From NCBI GenBank assembly GCA_020638055.1, contig JACKJH010000002.1, positions 248,001 through 312,000 on the forward strand: 64,000 bases of DNA. The letters are read 5' to 3'. Each line of letters begins with the position of its first letter. Position 1 is the first letter of the stretch. The translations under genes and the position numbers were made by a program. Below, one piece after another: positions 15,468 to 24,179 of the stretch. Source of the stretch: Hyphomicrobiaceae bacterium. Lineage in GTDB: Bacteria > Pseudomonadota > Alphaproteobacteria > Rhizobiales > Hyphomicrobiaceae. Below the pieces are notes generated by a model, which saw only the letters and a list, made by a program, of their open reading frames with translations, had not been told where the DNA came from and made no database searches.

Positions 15468-17342
15468 TCAAAACCCAAGGGCGCCGGCGATCATGTCGGC
15501 GACGTTGGCGGGTTGCTTGGACTTGCGCCGGCTGACCGTAGCACTGCCTGCATCTTTGGTTTTCTTGAACTTGGGCTGCGGCTTGGCGAGGTGGTCGCGG
15601 CCTTTATGGATTTTGTCCCAGTCGCCATCCAGGGCCTGACGAACGCGCTTTTCATGGCCATAAATGTCGGAAAAATAGCGCACTGTTCCATCCTCCTTCG
15701 CCCAGGCGGTGAAATATGCCAAGTGGATTGGAATGTGCCTGGTCATGTGGATCTTGTTGTCCAGCGGCCCTGAACGGATCAGGCTTTTGATCTTTGCGCT
15801 GTTCCAGCCGTGGTCATAGGCCAACAAAATTTCAGTCAAGCCCATCGGATCCTTCACGCGCAGGCAGCCATGGCTCAACGTGCGGCGACCGCGATTGAAC
15901 ATCCACTTGTCGGGCGTGTCATGCATGAAAATAGTGTGCTGGCTCGGAAACGAGAACTTGACGAACCCGAGCACGCTTTTGCGCCCGGGTGGCTGCCAGA
16001 CGTGATAGTTGCGGATGTCATCCTTGTGCCAGTTGATGTCTCGCCAATCGCGCGGTTCGCCTGATTTCGTGGTGATCTCCAGACCATAGCGGCGCATCAA
16101 GCTGCCGCTGCCCCTGAGCGAGGGCCAAAGTTCGCGCACCATGATACTTTCGGGCACGCGCCAGCGCGGACGCAGCACCACATCTTTTAATGGCCGCGAG
16201 AAGACCGAGGACTGTTTTGAAACTTCACCGACAACGATGCGGGCCTGGCGTATCACTTCGCCCTTGCGGACAACGTACTGCATGTATTCCGGCAAGTTGT
16301 TGAAGACATAGAGCTCTCCCAGGTCGTCCCACATCCAGCGCCAGAACTCCATGTTGGCGCGAATGCGTTTTGCGTTGGCGGATAATTTGCCCCGTCCATT
16401 ACCACCGGTTTCCTTGAGCAACGCTTGGCGAAGTTTTTCAAACTGTGGGTGCACGGGATGGAGGCCTGCCATCGCTGCGCGAATGTCTTTTGCCTCGGCC
16501 AGATCCGACATGACAACAACCGGCGAATGAAGCTGTGGCTTGCGGTCCAGATTGGAGTTGAGGAGTTCGGCAGGCTGCGGAATGCGGCCGCCGCGGGCAT
16601 GGCGTGCGTAAGTGAGGGCTGCCATCGACAGCCCTATTTCTGTTTCGGCCAGGTGTTCGCTGTTGACTGCCTCTTCCGCCCCAGGCTTTGCCAGATCGGG
16701 AGCCGGAATGAGGGCGGGGTCAAGGCCGTAGGCTGGTGCTTCAGCAAGTGCGGCAATGAGCGCGCTCGCCTTCTCGGTTGGACCATCATGCGTCATCCAA
16801 ACCGGGCGATAACCACGCGCAGCGTAGAATTCAGCGAGCGCCGCACGATCATCCGCAGCGGCCTGGGCGTAGAGCTTTGCGACTTGGGACTGCCTGCCGC
16901 CCTTTGCTTTGCCACGGGACGTAGCCACTGCCTTTTCAGCCTCAGAACTACTCGTTTTATCCTGACCCAGAATATGCTGCAGCGCCTGCGCCAGAACAGA
17001 CTGCTCCGGCGACATCGCGGCGGCGTTCTGCTTGTCCAGCAAACCAGCAGCGGCATCATTTGCACTTTCAGCCGGCCTGCCCGGCAGCGCAGGGCCGTTT
17101 TGAGTGCCCAATATTGGCTTGTTATCGCCAGGTGTTGGCTGCGCAGTGTTGATGACGGGAGCAGTCTGGGGGAGCGGCTTGCGTTCAGGTGCTGGCGCCG
17201 TCTCGGTTGCGGAAGCGGCGATTGCCGTTGCCACGCCTGCAACCATCAGGAAACAAATCATCGTGCCGAGCCATCTTAAGGCGTGTGCAGAGGCGAGGGC
17301 GATTGGCTGCAATGGTCCTGACTGCGTGGCTTGGCTGGTCAT
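15468..17342 (-). CDS. periplasmic L,D-transpeptidase (YcbB/LdtD-like)
   Basis: Peptidoglycan cross-linking enzyme forming 3-3 links. The 624 residues comprise a basic N-terminus and membrane anchor/signal (about 22-45), a long Pro/Ala/Gln-rich linker to about residue 165, and a scaffold region with RGYRPVWMTHDG. The C-terminal YkuD domain carries the catalytic motif SHGCLRV (C493) preceded by the substrate His (SQHTIFMHDTP). Large LdtD-type enzymes of this layout are typical of Gram-negatives. The ATG at 17342 is favoured because it places the hydrophobic segment near the N-terminus; an open extension of 53 codons upstream lacks a signal sequence. It is transcribed alone, divergent from the QueD-like operon. 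Confidence 0.92.
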   Translation of the reverse strand: MTSQATQSGPLQPIALASAHALRWLGTMICFLMVAGVATAIAASATETAPAPERKPLPQTAPVINTAQPTPGDNKPILGTQNGPALPGRPAESANDAAAGLLDKQNAAAMSPEQSVLAQALQHILGQDKTSSSEAEKAVATSRGKAKGGRQSQVAKLYAQAAADDRAALAEFYAARGYRPVWMTHDGPTEKASALIAALAEAPAYGLDPALIPAPDLAKPGAEEAVNSEHLAETEIGLSMAALTYARHARGGRIPQPAELLNSNLDRKPQLHSPVVVMSDLAEAKDIRAAMAGLHPVHPQFEKLRQALLKETGGNGRGKLSANAKRIRANMEFWRWMWDDLGELYVFNNLPEYMQYVVRKGEVIRQARIVVGEVSKQSSVFSRPLKDVVLRPRWRVPESIMVRELWPSLRGSGSLMRRYGLEITTKSGEPRDWRDINWHKDDIRNYHVWQPPGRKSVLGFVKFSFPSQHTIFMHDTPDKWMFNRGRRTLSHGCLRVKDPMGLTEILLAYDHGWNSAKIKSLIRSGPLDNKIHMTRHIPIHLAYFTAWAKEDGTVRYFSDIYGHEKRVRQALDGDWDKIHKGRDHLAKPQPKFKKTKDAGSATVSRRKSKQPANVADMIAGALGF

Positions 17343-17631
17343 GGTTTCGGCGTCCCTATTGCTGCTCGCCACGATCAAATAATGCGAATTTGGCTCCCTT
17401 GCACATCCCATTAACCATGATGCGGGCGAATCAGGGCGGTAGTTGGGAGTTTGGGCGTCAAAGCCGGTCGGAGAAAGGTCTTCTTCACTGCGATCACACA
17501 ACGGTTCTATCGTTCCACCGTTTTCCGCCTTGGCGGCGCCGTGATCTCGCGGTTATAGAGTTGTTGAAGCGCGACGTCTGCGTGTAGCCCGCGACGCGCT
17601 CCATGCAAATATCCGTGGAGACCTTATAGGA

Positions 17632-18036
17632 ATGTTTGCCGTCGAAGTTCGAGATCGAATCATGATCGCCCATTCGCTACCCGATCCATTCTTTGGCCCC
17701 GCCCAGAACATGCACGGTGCGACGTTTGTCGTTGATGTCGCCTTCATGCGCGAAGAACTGACCGACAAGAACGTCGTCGTGGATATCGGTGCCGCACTCA
17801 GCGTCCTGAACGCGACGCTCAAGCCCCTAGCCTATCAGAACCTCGACGAAATCGCCGAGTTCAAGGGGCGCCTTACGACCACTGAATTTCTCGCACGCTA
17901 CATTTTCGATAAATTGGCAGCGGCAGCCAACTCAGGCACGCTTGGTGAGGATGGCCAGGGCCTGTCGAAAATCCGCGTCACGCTTAGTGAGACCGACCTT
18001 GCGCGTGCCTGGTTCGAAGGACCTGTAAGTGCCTGA
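17632..18036 (+). CDS. QueD/6-pyruvoyl-tetrahydropterin synthase-like protein, catalytic residues lost
   Basis: T-fold protein of 134 residues matching the 6-PTPS/QueD family from end to end. H14 and H28 fit two zinc ligands, but the HGH motif reads HGA (A30), the catalytic Cys that should precede it is absent (PAQNMHG), and the LDHxxLND block reads LAYQNLDEI. The C-terminal substrate Glu (LSETDLARAW) is kept. The protein is full length, so it looks like a distinct subfamily and not a decayed gene. Its end overlaps the glycosyltransferase start by 8 bp, indicating a coupled operon of QueD-like protein, GT4 enzyme and methyltransferase. A role in making or binding a modified pterin or deazapurine is inferred; no reaction is assigned. 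Confidence 0.85.
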   Translation: MFAVEVRDRIMIAHSLPDPFFGPAQNMHGATFVVDVAFMREELTDKNVVVDIGAALSVLNATLKPLAYQNLDEIAEFKGRLTTTEFLARYIFDKLAAAANSGTLGEDGQGLSKIRVTLSETDLARAWFEGPVSA

Positions 18037-19087
18037 TTCCCTCGTAGAGGTAATGTTTGCCGTTCCCGGGGACCTTGGTTCACCCACGGGCGGGTATGCC
18101 TACGACCGGCGGCTCATGGAACTTTTGCCGTCATACGGGATCGAAGCGCGCCACGTCGAGCTGCCAGGCACCTTTCCGCATCCCACAGCCAATGACCTGG
18201 AAACGACCGAGCAGTTGCTTGCATCCTCGCCCAAGAATGCGCGACTGATGATCGACGGGCTTGCCTATGGTGCGCTACCGACAGAACTCATAGCCAGACT
18301 GGATAGGCGCATCATTGCTCTCGTGCACCATCCGTTGTCGCTCGAAGCCGGACTGTCCGTGGCGCGCCAGACAGCACTTAAGTTGTCGGAAACGAATGCG
18401 CTTAAGCTTGCACGGCACGTTATCGTAACCTCAGATCTGACGCGGCGAACGCTACTTTGTGATTTTGGCGTACCCGACAGCGTCATTACCGTTGCTGAAC
18501 CGGGTACGGATCCTGCGCCAAGGGCTACAGGTACCGGCATGCCTATGCAGTTGCTGTCGGTGGGCGCCGTCTCAAAGCGCAAGGGATACGACGTGTTGAT
18601 CCAGGCGCTGGTCATGCTCAATGACGATAGCTGGCGGCTGACAATTGCTGGAGCCCTTGACCGTGATCCCGCTACGGTCAACGAGCTGACGGCGCAGATC
18701 AGTGCCGCCGGCCTTGAGGACCGCGTGACACTTGCCGGCACAGTCGTTCCCGCAACGCTCGACCGCTTTTATGAAGCAACCGACCTGTTCGTTTTGCCAT
18801 CGCTTTATGAAGGTTACGGCATGGTCCTTGCCGAAGCCATGGCGCGCGGCCTTGCCATTGTCTGCACCACCGGTGGGGCAGCGGCCGAAACCGTGCCCGA
18901 TGAAGCCGCCATAAAGGTTCCGCCCGGCGACCCCGCCGCACTTGCCCGCGCCCTGGCAACCGTACTGGCGGACAACAAACTGAGGCGCGCAATGCGCAAA
19001 GCCTCGTGGGAAACAGGCCGCACTTTACCAACCTGGAATGAAACGGCCAGGCGCGTTGCGGCAACTCTGGTTGGCATTCGCACATGA
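18029..19087 (+). CDS. GT4-family glycosyltransferase
   Basis: Retaining glycosyltransferase with GT-B fold, 352 residues. The glycine-rich loop GDLGSPTGGYAYDRRL lies near the N-terminus. The C-terminal Rossmann domain has LLSVGAVSKRKGYDVLIQAL, and EGYGMVLAEAMARGLAIV supplies the E-x7-E donor motif. No membrane helix is evident. Translation probably begins at GTG 18029 (AAGGA upstream) inside the preceding QueD-like gene; ATG 18053 is an alternative. Acceptor unknown; the neighbours suggest a small heterocycle (pterin-like) over a polysaccharide, but this is inference. Confidence 0.9.
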   Translation: MPDSLVEVMFAVPGDLGSPTGGYAYDRRLMELLPSYGIEARHVELPGTFPHPTANDLETTEQLLASSPKNARLMIDGLAYGALPTELIARLDRRIIALVHHPLSLEAGLSVARQTALKLSETNALKLARHVIVTSDLTRRTLLCDFGVPDSVITVAEPGTDPAPRATGTGMPMQLLSVGAVSKRKGYDVLIQALVMLNDDSWRLTIAGALDRDPATVNELTAQISAAGLEDRVTLAGTVVPATLDRFYEATDLFVLPSLYEGYGMVLAEAMARGLAIVCTTGGAAAETVPDEAAIKVPPGDPAALARALATVLADNKLRRAMRKASWETGRTLPTWNETARRVAATLVGIRT

Positions 19088-19100
19088 TCGGCAGATTGAC

Positions 19101-19940
19101 GTGAGTGGTTTCGATCCAACCTGGCTGGCCTTGCGCGAGCCCGCCGATCATCGCTCGCGCAACCAGGACGTCGCCGATGCCCTGGCTGCGCGGTTTGCGC
19201 TGCGTGATTCGGTTAATGTTGTCGATCTTGGATGTGGCACCGGCTCCAACCTGAGAGCGATGGCAGAACTCCTACCCAAAAACCAGAGCTGGACGCTGGT
19301 CGACCATGATCCAGCCCTTCTCACAGCCGCCCGATCTACTCTTGCAGGCTGGGCCGATCAGGCGACACAAAATGCTAATGGCGCGTTGTCGCTGAACTTC
19401 CGCGATCGTGCAATTCACGTTAGATTCGTCCAATTCGATCTCAATGACGAACTGGGCGACATTTTTGACCCCACACCGGACCTTGTCACGGCCGCGGCCT
19501 TTTTCGACCTTGCCTCACAGTCCTTTATCGAACGGCTGATACGTGCGGTCGTGAGCCGCCAGGCAATCTTCTATACGGTTCTCACCTACAACGGCATTCA
19601 ACACTGGACGCCACGTCGTCCTGCCGACAATCAGATGACGAGCGCCTTCAACCGCCACCAGGTGACCGACAAGGGACTTGGGCCCGCTGCCGGACCTATG
19701 GCGCCTGATCTTCTCGCCGATCAATTCAAGATGGCGGGCTACAGCATTCTGGAAGGCGACAGCCCGTGGCAGCTCAGCGCGCCTGGCGATGCCAAACTGA
19801 TAGTGGATCTGGCCGTGGGCTTTGCCGATGCCGTTGCAGAAACCGGCCAGGTTGATGACAAAACGCTGGCGGCATGGCGGGCTGTTGCGCGAACAGGTGC
19901 GTTTGTCGGGCACACCGATACGCTCGCGCTGCCAGCATAG
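19101..19940 (+). CDS. class I SAM-dependent methyltransferase of the pterin-like cluster
   Basis: Methyltransferase of about 279 residues with motif I NVVDLGCGTGSNLRAMAELLP, acidic motif TLVDHDPALL and post-motif region DLVTAAAFFDLASQ. The GTG at 19101, 13 bp after the glycosyltransferase stop, gives an N-terminus (VSGFDPTWLALREPADHRSRN) typical of this subgroup; an upstream ATG at 19038 would overlap the previous gene. The spacing indicates the same transcript as the QueD-like and GT4 genes. The acceptor is not known. Confidence 0.87.
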   Translation: MSGFDPTWLALREPADHRSRNQDVADALAARFALRDSVNVVDLGCGTGSNLRAMAELLPKNQSWTLVDHDPALLTAARSTLAGWADQATQNANGALSLNFRDRAIHVRFVQFDLNDELGDIFDPTPDLVTAAAFFDLASQSFIERLIRAVVSRQAIFYTVLTYNGIQHWTPRRPADNQMTSAFNRHQVTDKGLGPAAGPMAPDLLADQFKMAGYSILEGDSPWQLSAPGDAKLIVDLAVGFADAVAETGQVDDKTLAAWRAVARTGAFVGHTDTLALPA

Positions 19941-19978
19941 GCGCAATCAGTTGCTAACGGGCCGGAAGACTTGCCCTG

Positions 19979-20584
19979 TCACCGCATCAACCTGGGGATC
20001 ATGCGCGCCAGCACGTTATCGCCGCGAATGAAGTAATGATAAAGCGCGGCGGCGATGTGCACGCCCGCGAACGCCAGTAGCACGAACGCAGCAATTCCAT
20101 GATATTCGAAAACGGATTCAGCCGTCTCTTTGTTGGCAGCGACGAGCCCAGGCAATTTGAATAGACCAAAGATGTCGAGCGCGGGATAATACGAAACACC
20201 CAGCCAACCCAGCAACGGCACCACGATGAGAAGCGCATATAGGCCCCAATGGTTGGTGGCGCTGGCATGGCGATGCCAGGTTTCAAGCGTCGGCTCTTCC
20301 TTGGGCGCACCATGGACAAGGCGATAGCCAAGCCGCATCAAGACAACCAGCAGGATAATCATGCCAATCAACTTGTGCGATGAATAAAGGGTGTTCGTGA
20401 GGCTGTCCCAAATATTGAGTTCACCGCCGCGGTAGGTCATGCCCCAGCCGATAGGGAACTGCAGAAGGATCAGGGCAACGACATACCAGTGAAACCGCCG
20501 GGCAGTGGGGCTGTAAACTTCCACCTGAGGCTTAGCTGCTGGTCCGCCCGATGCTGATACCGGCGTTGATTCATGCTTCGGCAT
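19979..20584 (-). CDS. cytochrome b561-family protein
   Basis: Inner-membrane di-heme b-type cytochrome of about 201 residues with four membrane helices. Candidate heme ligands are the His in RRFHWYVVAL, SSHKLIGMII, EYHGIAAFV and GVHIAAALYHYF. Such proteins pass electrons between quinones and periplasmic partners or act as superoxide oxidases (CybB). The ATG at 20584 has AAGGG eight bases upstream; an ATG three codons earlier is possible. Its start lies 15 bp behind the RibD-like gene on the same strand, so the two are probably cotranscribed. Whether the cytochrome belongs to the same pathway is unclear. Confidence 0.9.
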   Translation of the reverse strand: MPKHESTPVSASGGPAAKPQVEVYSPTARRFHWYVVALILLQFPIGWGMTYRGGELNIWDSLTNTLYSSHKLIGMIILLVVLMRLGYRLVHGAPKEEPTLETWHRHASATNHWGLYALLIVVPLLGWLGVSYYPALDIFGLFKLPGLVAANKETAESVFEYHGIAAFVLLAFAGVHIAAALYHYFIRGDNVLARMIPRLMR

Positions 20585-20599
20585 TACGCACATCCCTTG

Positions 20600-21322
20600 T
20601 CACGATCTCATGTCGCAGTCGAATAACACATCGCCGTCTTCGAGAACATGGATAACCGTTTTGGGCCGACGCGCCTGCGCAAGAGCCGCGGGAGGCACAA
20701 GGTTGATCCCCGTTGCTCCTGCACCTAGAAGGCATGGCGCCAACAACACATGAAGACGGTCGATTGCCGCGGCATCAATGAACTGCGACACGGTTTTTGC
20801 GCCACCTTCAATCAATAGTTTTCTCAAGCCCCGTTCGAACAGCGCTTCAACGATTTTCACCGGAGAAATGACATCAGTGCTGCTGTCCTCTGCGGAACTT
20901 TCAATCTCGATTTTTGATGCGCCCTCCGGCACCCTGGCACCGTGTCGGGTGACGACATAGCAGGTTGTGCCTCCATCGCTCAAAAGGCGCGCCTTCGGAT
21001 TGAGCCGACCGTTTGGATCGATAACGACACGAACCGGACTTGGCCCGGCGACACGCCGAACGTTCAACATCGGATCGTCTGCCTCAGCCGTTCCAACACC
21101 GATGACAACCGCGTCGACAACCGCTCGCAGCCGATGCAAATGGTCTAGGGCCGCAGTGTTGTTGATCCAGCGGCTTTCGCCACTCGGCAGGGCAATGCGC
21201 CCGTCGAGGGACTGGCCAAGCTGAGCAACGACCAAAGGACGGCCGCCGGGTGCATTGAGAATGGTCTGCAGGCTGCTTGCATAGGCTTTTGGCAGGCCCA
21301 CCCAGTCGATAGGTTGAATCAT
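20600..21322 (-). CDS. RibD C-terminal/dihydrofolate reductase-like reductase
   Basis: NADPH-dependent pyrimidine/pteridine reductase fold of 240 residues without the deaminase domain of bifunctional RibD. Visible family blocks are VVAQLGQSLDGRIALPSGESRWI, DAVVIGVGTAEADDPMLNVR, PVRVVIDPNGRL and LLIEGGAKTVSQFI, the latter being the nucleotide-binding GGxxT region. Stand-alone versions often act outside riboflavin synthesis. It lies close to, but opposite, the QueD-like/GT4/methyltransferase operon, supporting a shared pterin- or pyrimidine-derived pathway. Divergent from the YfhO-like gene. Confidence 0.9.
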   Translation of the reverse strand: MIQPIDWVGLPKAYASSLQTILNAPGGRPLVVAQLGQSLDGRIALPSGESRWINNTAALDHLHRLRAVVDAVVIGVGTAEADDPMLNVRRVAGPSPVRVVIDPNGRLNPKARLLSDGGTTCYVVTRHGARVPEGASKIEIESSAEDSSTDVISPVKIVEALFERGLRKLLIEGGAKTVSQFIDAAAIDRLHVLLAPCLLGAGATGINLVPPAALAQARRPKTVIHVLEDGDVLFDCDMRS

Positions 21323-21663
21323 GCGCGGACGAAATTGCTCCCGGCAACGTGTTTTGAACGCGATAAGGGTCTCCCCAGAGCCTCAGCGCCCCAGAGCCTC
21401 TGCCCCCGTCTATATCTTGTGCGCGATTGAAGGCAAAGCGCTGTGACAGCGACATGGCGCGCGTGTTCCGCCCGCGCAATGTTGTTATATCAAGCAGCGC
21501 CGCCTGGTAAGGCTCGTGACCCGAAACCGGCCACTCAAGCCCTGTCTCCAACACAAATTTCATGCAGCAAGGTACGTTACCTGGATTAAAGTTCCGGCCA
21601 TGTATTTGCCGCTGAACCGCTGCACACAAATGGCGACCAGGGTCCGGAGCCTAAGGAGATAGC
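21323..21663. other. divergent intergenic region
   Basis: About 340 bases between the RibD-like gene and the YfhO-like gene. It should contain both promoters. A minus-strand open frame crosses it but continues only as an overlap of the RibD gene, and no domain was recognised in the part unique to this gap. Confidence 0.4.
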
Positions 21664-24009
21664 GTGTCTAGGTCTTCAACAAAGCGCGAACACGAAACAA
21701 TGCTGCCCTGGCCGCTGTGGCCTGTCCTGCTTGTCGTCGTGCTGGCCTGGTTGTTACTTGCCTGGCCATGGCTCTGTGGCCGCGTCACCGTTCCCTGGGA
21801 TGCAAAAGCGCACTTTCTTCCACAAGTTCAATTCATGGCGCAGAGTTTTGCCCGAGGTGAAAGTCCAGCCTGGGCACCATTTGTCTTTTCCGGGCACGCC
21901 CAAATCGCAGACCCGCAATCGCTGCTGTTTTCGCCTCCGTTCGTGGCGCTGGCCTCGGTTAATTCCAACCCGGGACTTTGGGTCTTCGACCTTACACTCT
22001 ACCTGACCGTACTCGCCGGAATGCTGGCTGTAACCGTGTGGTTCCGGGACCAGGGCTGGCACTGGGCCGGCGCGGTATTGGCAGCGATTGCCTTCGGCTT
22101 TGGCGCATCAATGGCCTGGCGCATCCAGCATGTCGGGCAAGTGGTCAGCCTCGTCCTCCTCGCCTTAGCATTGTTGCTTTTGTCCCGCGCGCTGCAGCGC
22201 TCGTCGTGGATCTACGGGCTGGCAGCAGGGATCACCGGAGCGTTTATCGTTCTGGGTCGGGACCAGGTGGCGCTTTTGTCGGTCTATTTCCTAATAGCCT
22301 TTGTGCTGGCGCATTGGCTGGGGTTGACCGCCATGGCCAGCAGTCGCTTCAACATGGAGGAGCGCTTTCACCGCAGCATGTTGCCGCTGTTTTTCGGCGG
22401 CGTGGCGGGCGCAGCACTGATAGCCATTCCTATTGTGATGACCGTGTTCGCCGCGGAAGCTTCGAACAGACCGGCAATAGACTTCCTTGGAGCGGGGCGT
22501 GGATCGTTGCATCCTGCTCTGTTGATCACCGCATTTGCGCCCGATGTTTTCGGTTCATCGGGCCGGATGGAAGACTACTGGGGCCCTCCCAGTTTTGCGT
22601 GGCAGGACACCGGTCTGTTCATCGCGCAGAACATGGGTCAGCTATACATGGGCGCCATTCCCGTCCTGCTGCTGCTGGCAGGATTTGTTTCAGGAACGCT
22701 GTGGCGACGCGAGGTTCGTTTCTTCCTGATCGCCTTATTCGCGATGGTTATTTATGCGCTCGGCTGGTACACGCCGGTTTTCGGGTGGCTGCACCGGTGG
22801 TTGCCAGGCGTTGATTTCTACCGCAGGCCCGCCGACGCGACGTTCCTTATCGGGTTTATCGCGGCATTGCTTGCAGGCTATGTCGCCCACCGCATGTTTT
22901 CTGAACCGTTGTGGCAACTCAGGCGCCGCGAAAGCCTGTTTACGATGCTCGTTGCTGGAGCTGCGTTCCTGGCTGCTGGGCTTCTGGCCTACCATTTTGA
23001 CCGCGTCAGCACTGCTTTAGCGCCATGGCTGGTCGCGGTCGCTCTCATCACCTGCGGCTCGATAACTCTCATTGTTGCTCGCCGCCTGAGGCCATTGCAT
23101 CCCCTTCTTGCGGCGGCGATGGTCATCGCCTTCACCGTCGGCGACCTTGCCTGGAGCAATGGTCCAGGCGGCGCTACTGCATTACCGCCCGAGCACTACC
23201 GGGTGCTGGACCCTGCCCAGCCGAATGCGACGATTGCGCTTTTGAAGAAAATGCTGAATGAAACCAGAAGCGACACGCAGCGCGACCGGGTCGAATTGAT
23301 CGGGCTTGGTTTTCATTGGCCAAACGCTGCACTGACTCATCGGCTGGAATCAACGCTCGGCTATAATCCCGTGCGCTCCGCGAGCTATACCAGGGCGGTG
23401 GGCGCCGGAGACAGTGCGGGCAGTCCATCGGACCGGAAATTCACGCCGCTTTTTCCCTCCTATCGCTCGTCCCTTGCGAACCTGCTCGGCCTGAGGTTCA
23501 TCGCTGCGGGCGCACCAATTGAGACAATTGATAAAGCGCTCGACCCAGACGCGTTCAGGCTTGTCGGGCAAACCGACAACGCATGGATTTACGAAAACCC
23601 AAATGCGCTACCCCGCGTACTCTACGTCACTGCGACCCGGCGCGCCGATTTTGAGAACTTGATCGAACATGGCGGCATGGATTTCGATTTCACAAACGTA
23701 GTGCTTCTGGAAGATGAACCTACCCAACCGAGCGAGTTGAGGCGTCCTGGAAAGGTGCGCATTGTTTCGATGACCAACACCAAGGTCCAGATCGAGGTCG
23801 ATGGCCCAGACGGGGGCTACGTCGTGCTGAACGATCTTTGGCACCCCTGGTGGCGTGCAACCCTTGACGATGCGCCAGTGCCCATTCTCAAGGCCAATGT
23901 CTTGTTCCGGGCCGTGCGTGTGCCTCCAGGGCGCCATGTTGTCAGGTTCTCTTTCAGGCCGGTTAGCGGGGCTCTTAGATCGCTTGAGGAACGGCTTTCA
24001 GGAACCTGA
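21664..24009 (+). CDS. YfhO-family polytopic membrane protein
   Basis: Large inner-membrane protein of 781 residues with about 12-13 helices over the first 480 residues and a soluble C-terminal part. The first loop carries PWDAKAHFLPQVQFMAQSFARGESPAW and ADPQSLLFSP, typical of YfhO and related lipid-linked sugar transferases, where acidic residues in this loop are catalytic. The C-terminal part ends in a beta-rich YVVLNDLWHPWWRATLDD domain usual in YfhO proteins. Translation starts at GTG 21664 with AAGGAGAT just upstream. The family is thought to transfer sugars to cell-envelope polymers; here the substrate is unknown. It is followed after 170 bp by the NdvA-type exporter. Confidence 0.85.
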   Translation: MSRSSTKREHETMLPWPLWPVLLVVVLAWLLLAWPWLCGRVTVPWDAKAHFLPQVQFMAQSFARGESPAWAPFVFSGHAQIADPQSLLFSPPFVALASVNSNPGLWVFDLTLYLTVLAGMLAVTVWFRDQGWHWAGAVLAAIAFGFGASMAWRIQHVGQVVSLVLLALALLLLSRALQRSSWIYGLAAGITGAFIVLGRDQVALLSVYFLIAFVLAHWLGLTAMASSRFNMEERFHRSMLPLFFGGVAGAALIAIPIVMTVFAAEASNRPAIDFLGAGRGSLHPALLITAFAPDVFGSSGRMEDYWGPPSFAWQDTGLFIAQNMGQLYMGAIPVLLLLAGFVSGTLWRREVRFFLIALFAMVIYALGWYTPVFGWLHRWLPGVDFYRRPADATFLIGFIAALLAGYVAHRMFSEPLWQLRRRESLFTMLVAGAAFLAAGLLAYHFDRVSTALAPWLVAVALITCGSITLIVARRLRPLHPLLAAAMVIAFTVGDLAWSNGPGGATALPPEHYRVLDPAQPNATIALLKKMLNETRSDTQRDRVELIGLGFHWPNAALTHRLESTLGYNPVRSASYTRAVGAGDSAGSPSDRKFTPLFPSYRSSLANLLGLRFIAAGAPIETIDKALDPDAFRLVGQTDNAWIYENPNALPRVLYVTATRRADFENLIEHGGMDFDFTNVVLLEDEPTQPSELRRPGKVRIVSMTNTKVQIEVDGPDGGYVVLNDLWHPWWRATLDDAPVPILKANVLFRAVRVPPGRHVVRFSFRPVSGALRSLEERLSGT

Positions 24010-24179
24010 CAGACAAGCCAACCCCGTTGCCATCATGCCTGCGACAAGGACGCATCGTGCGACTGGATGAAATGGGCTAATTCGGTGCGGCGTGACAAGG
24101 ACATGGCGGATCATCGCCCACCTAAAAATACCCAACAGGGAAAAAACGGCCTACCCTGCCAACGTGAGGTTCATCTCCA

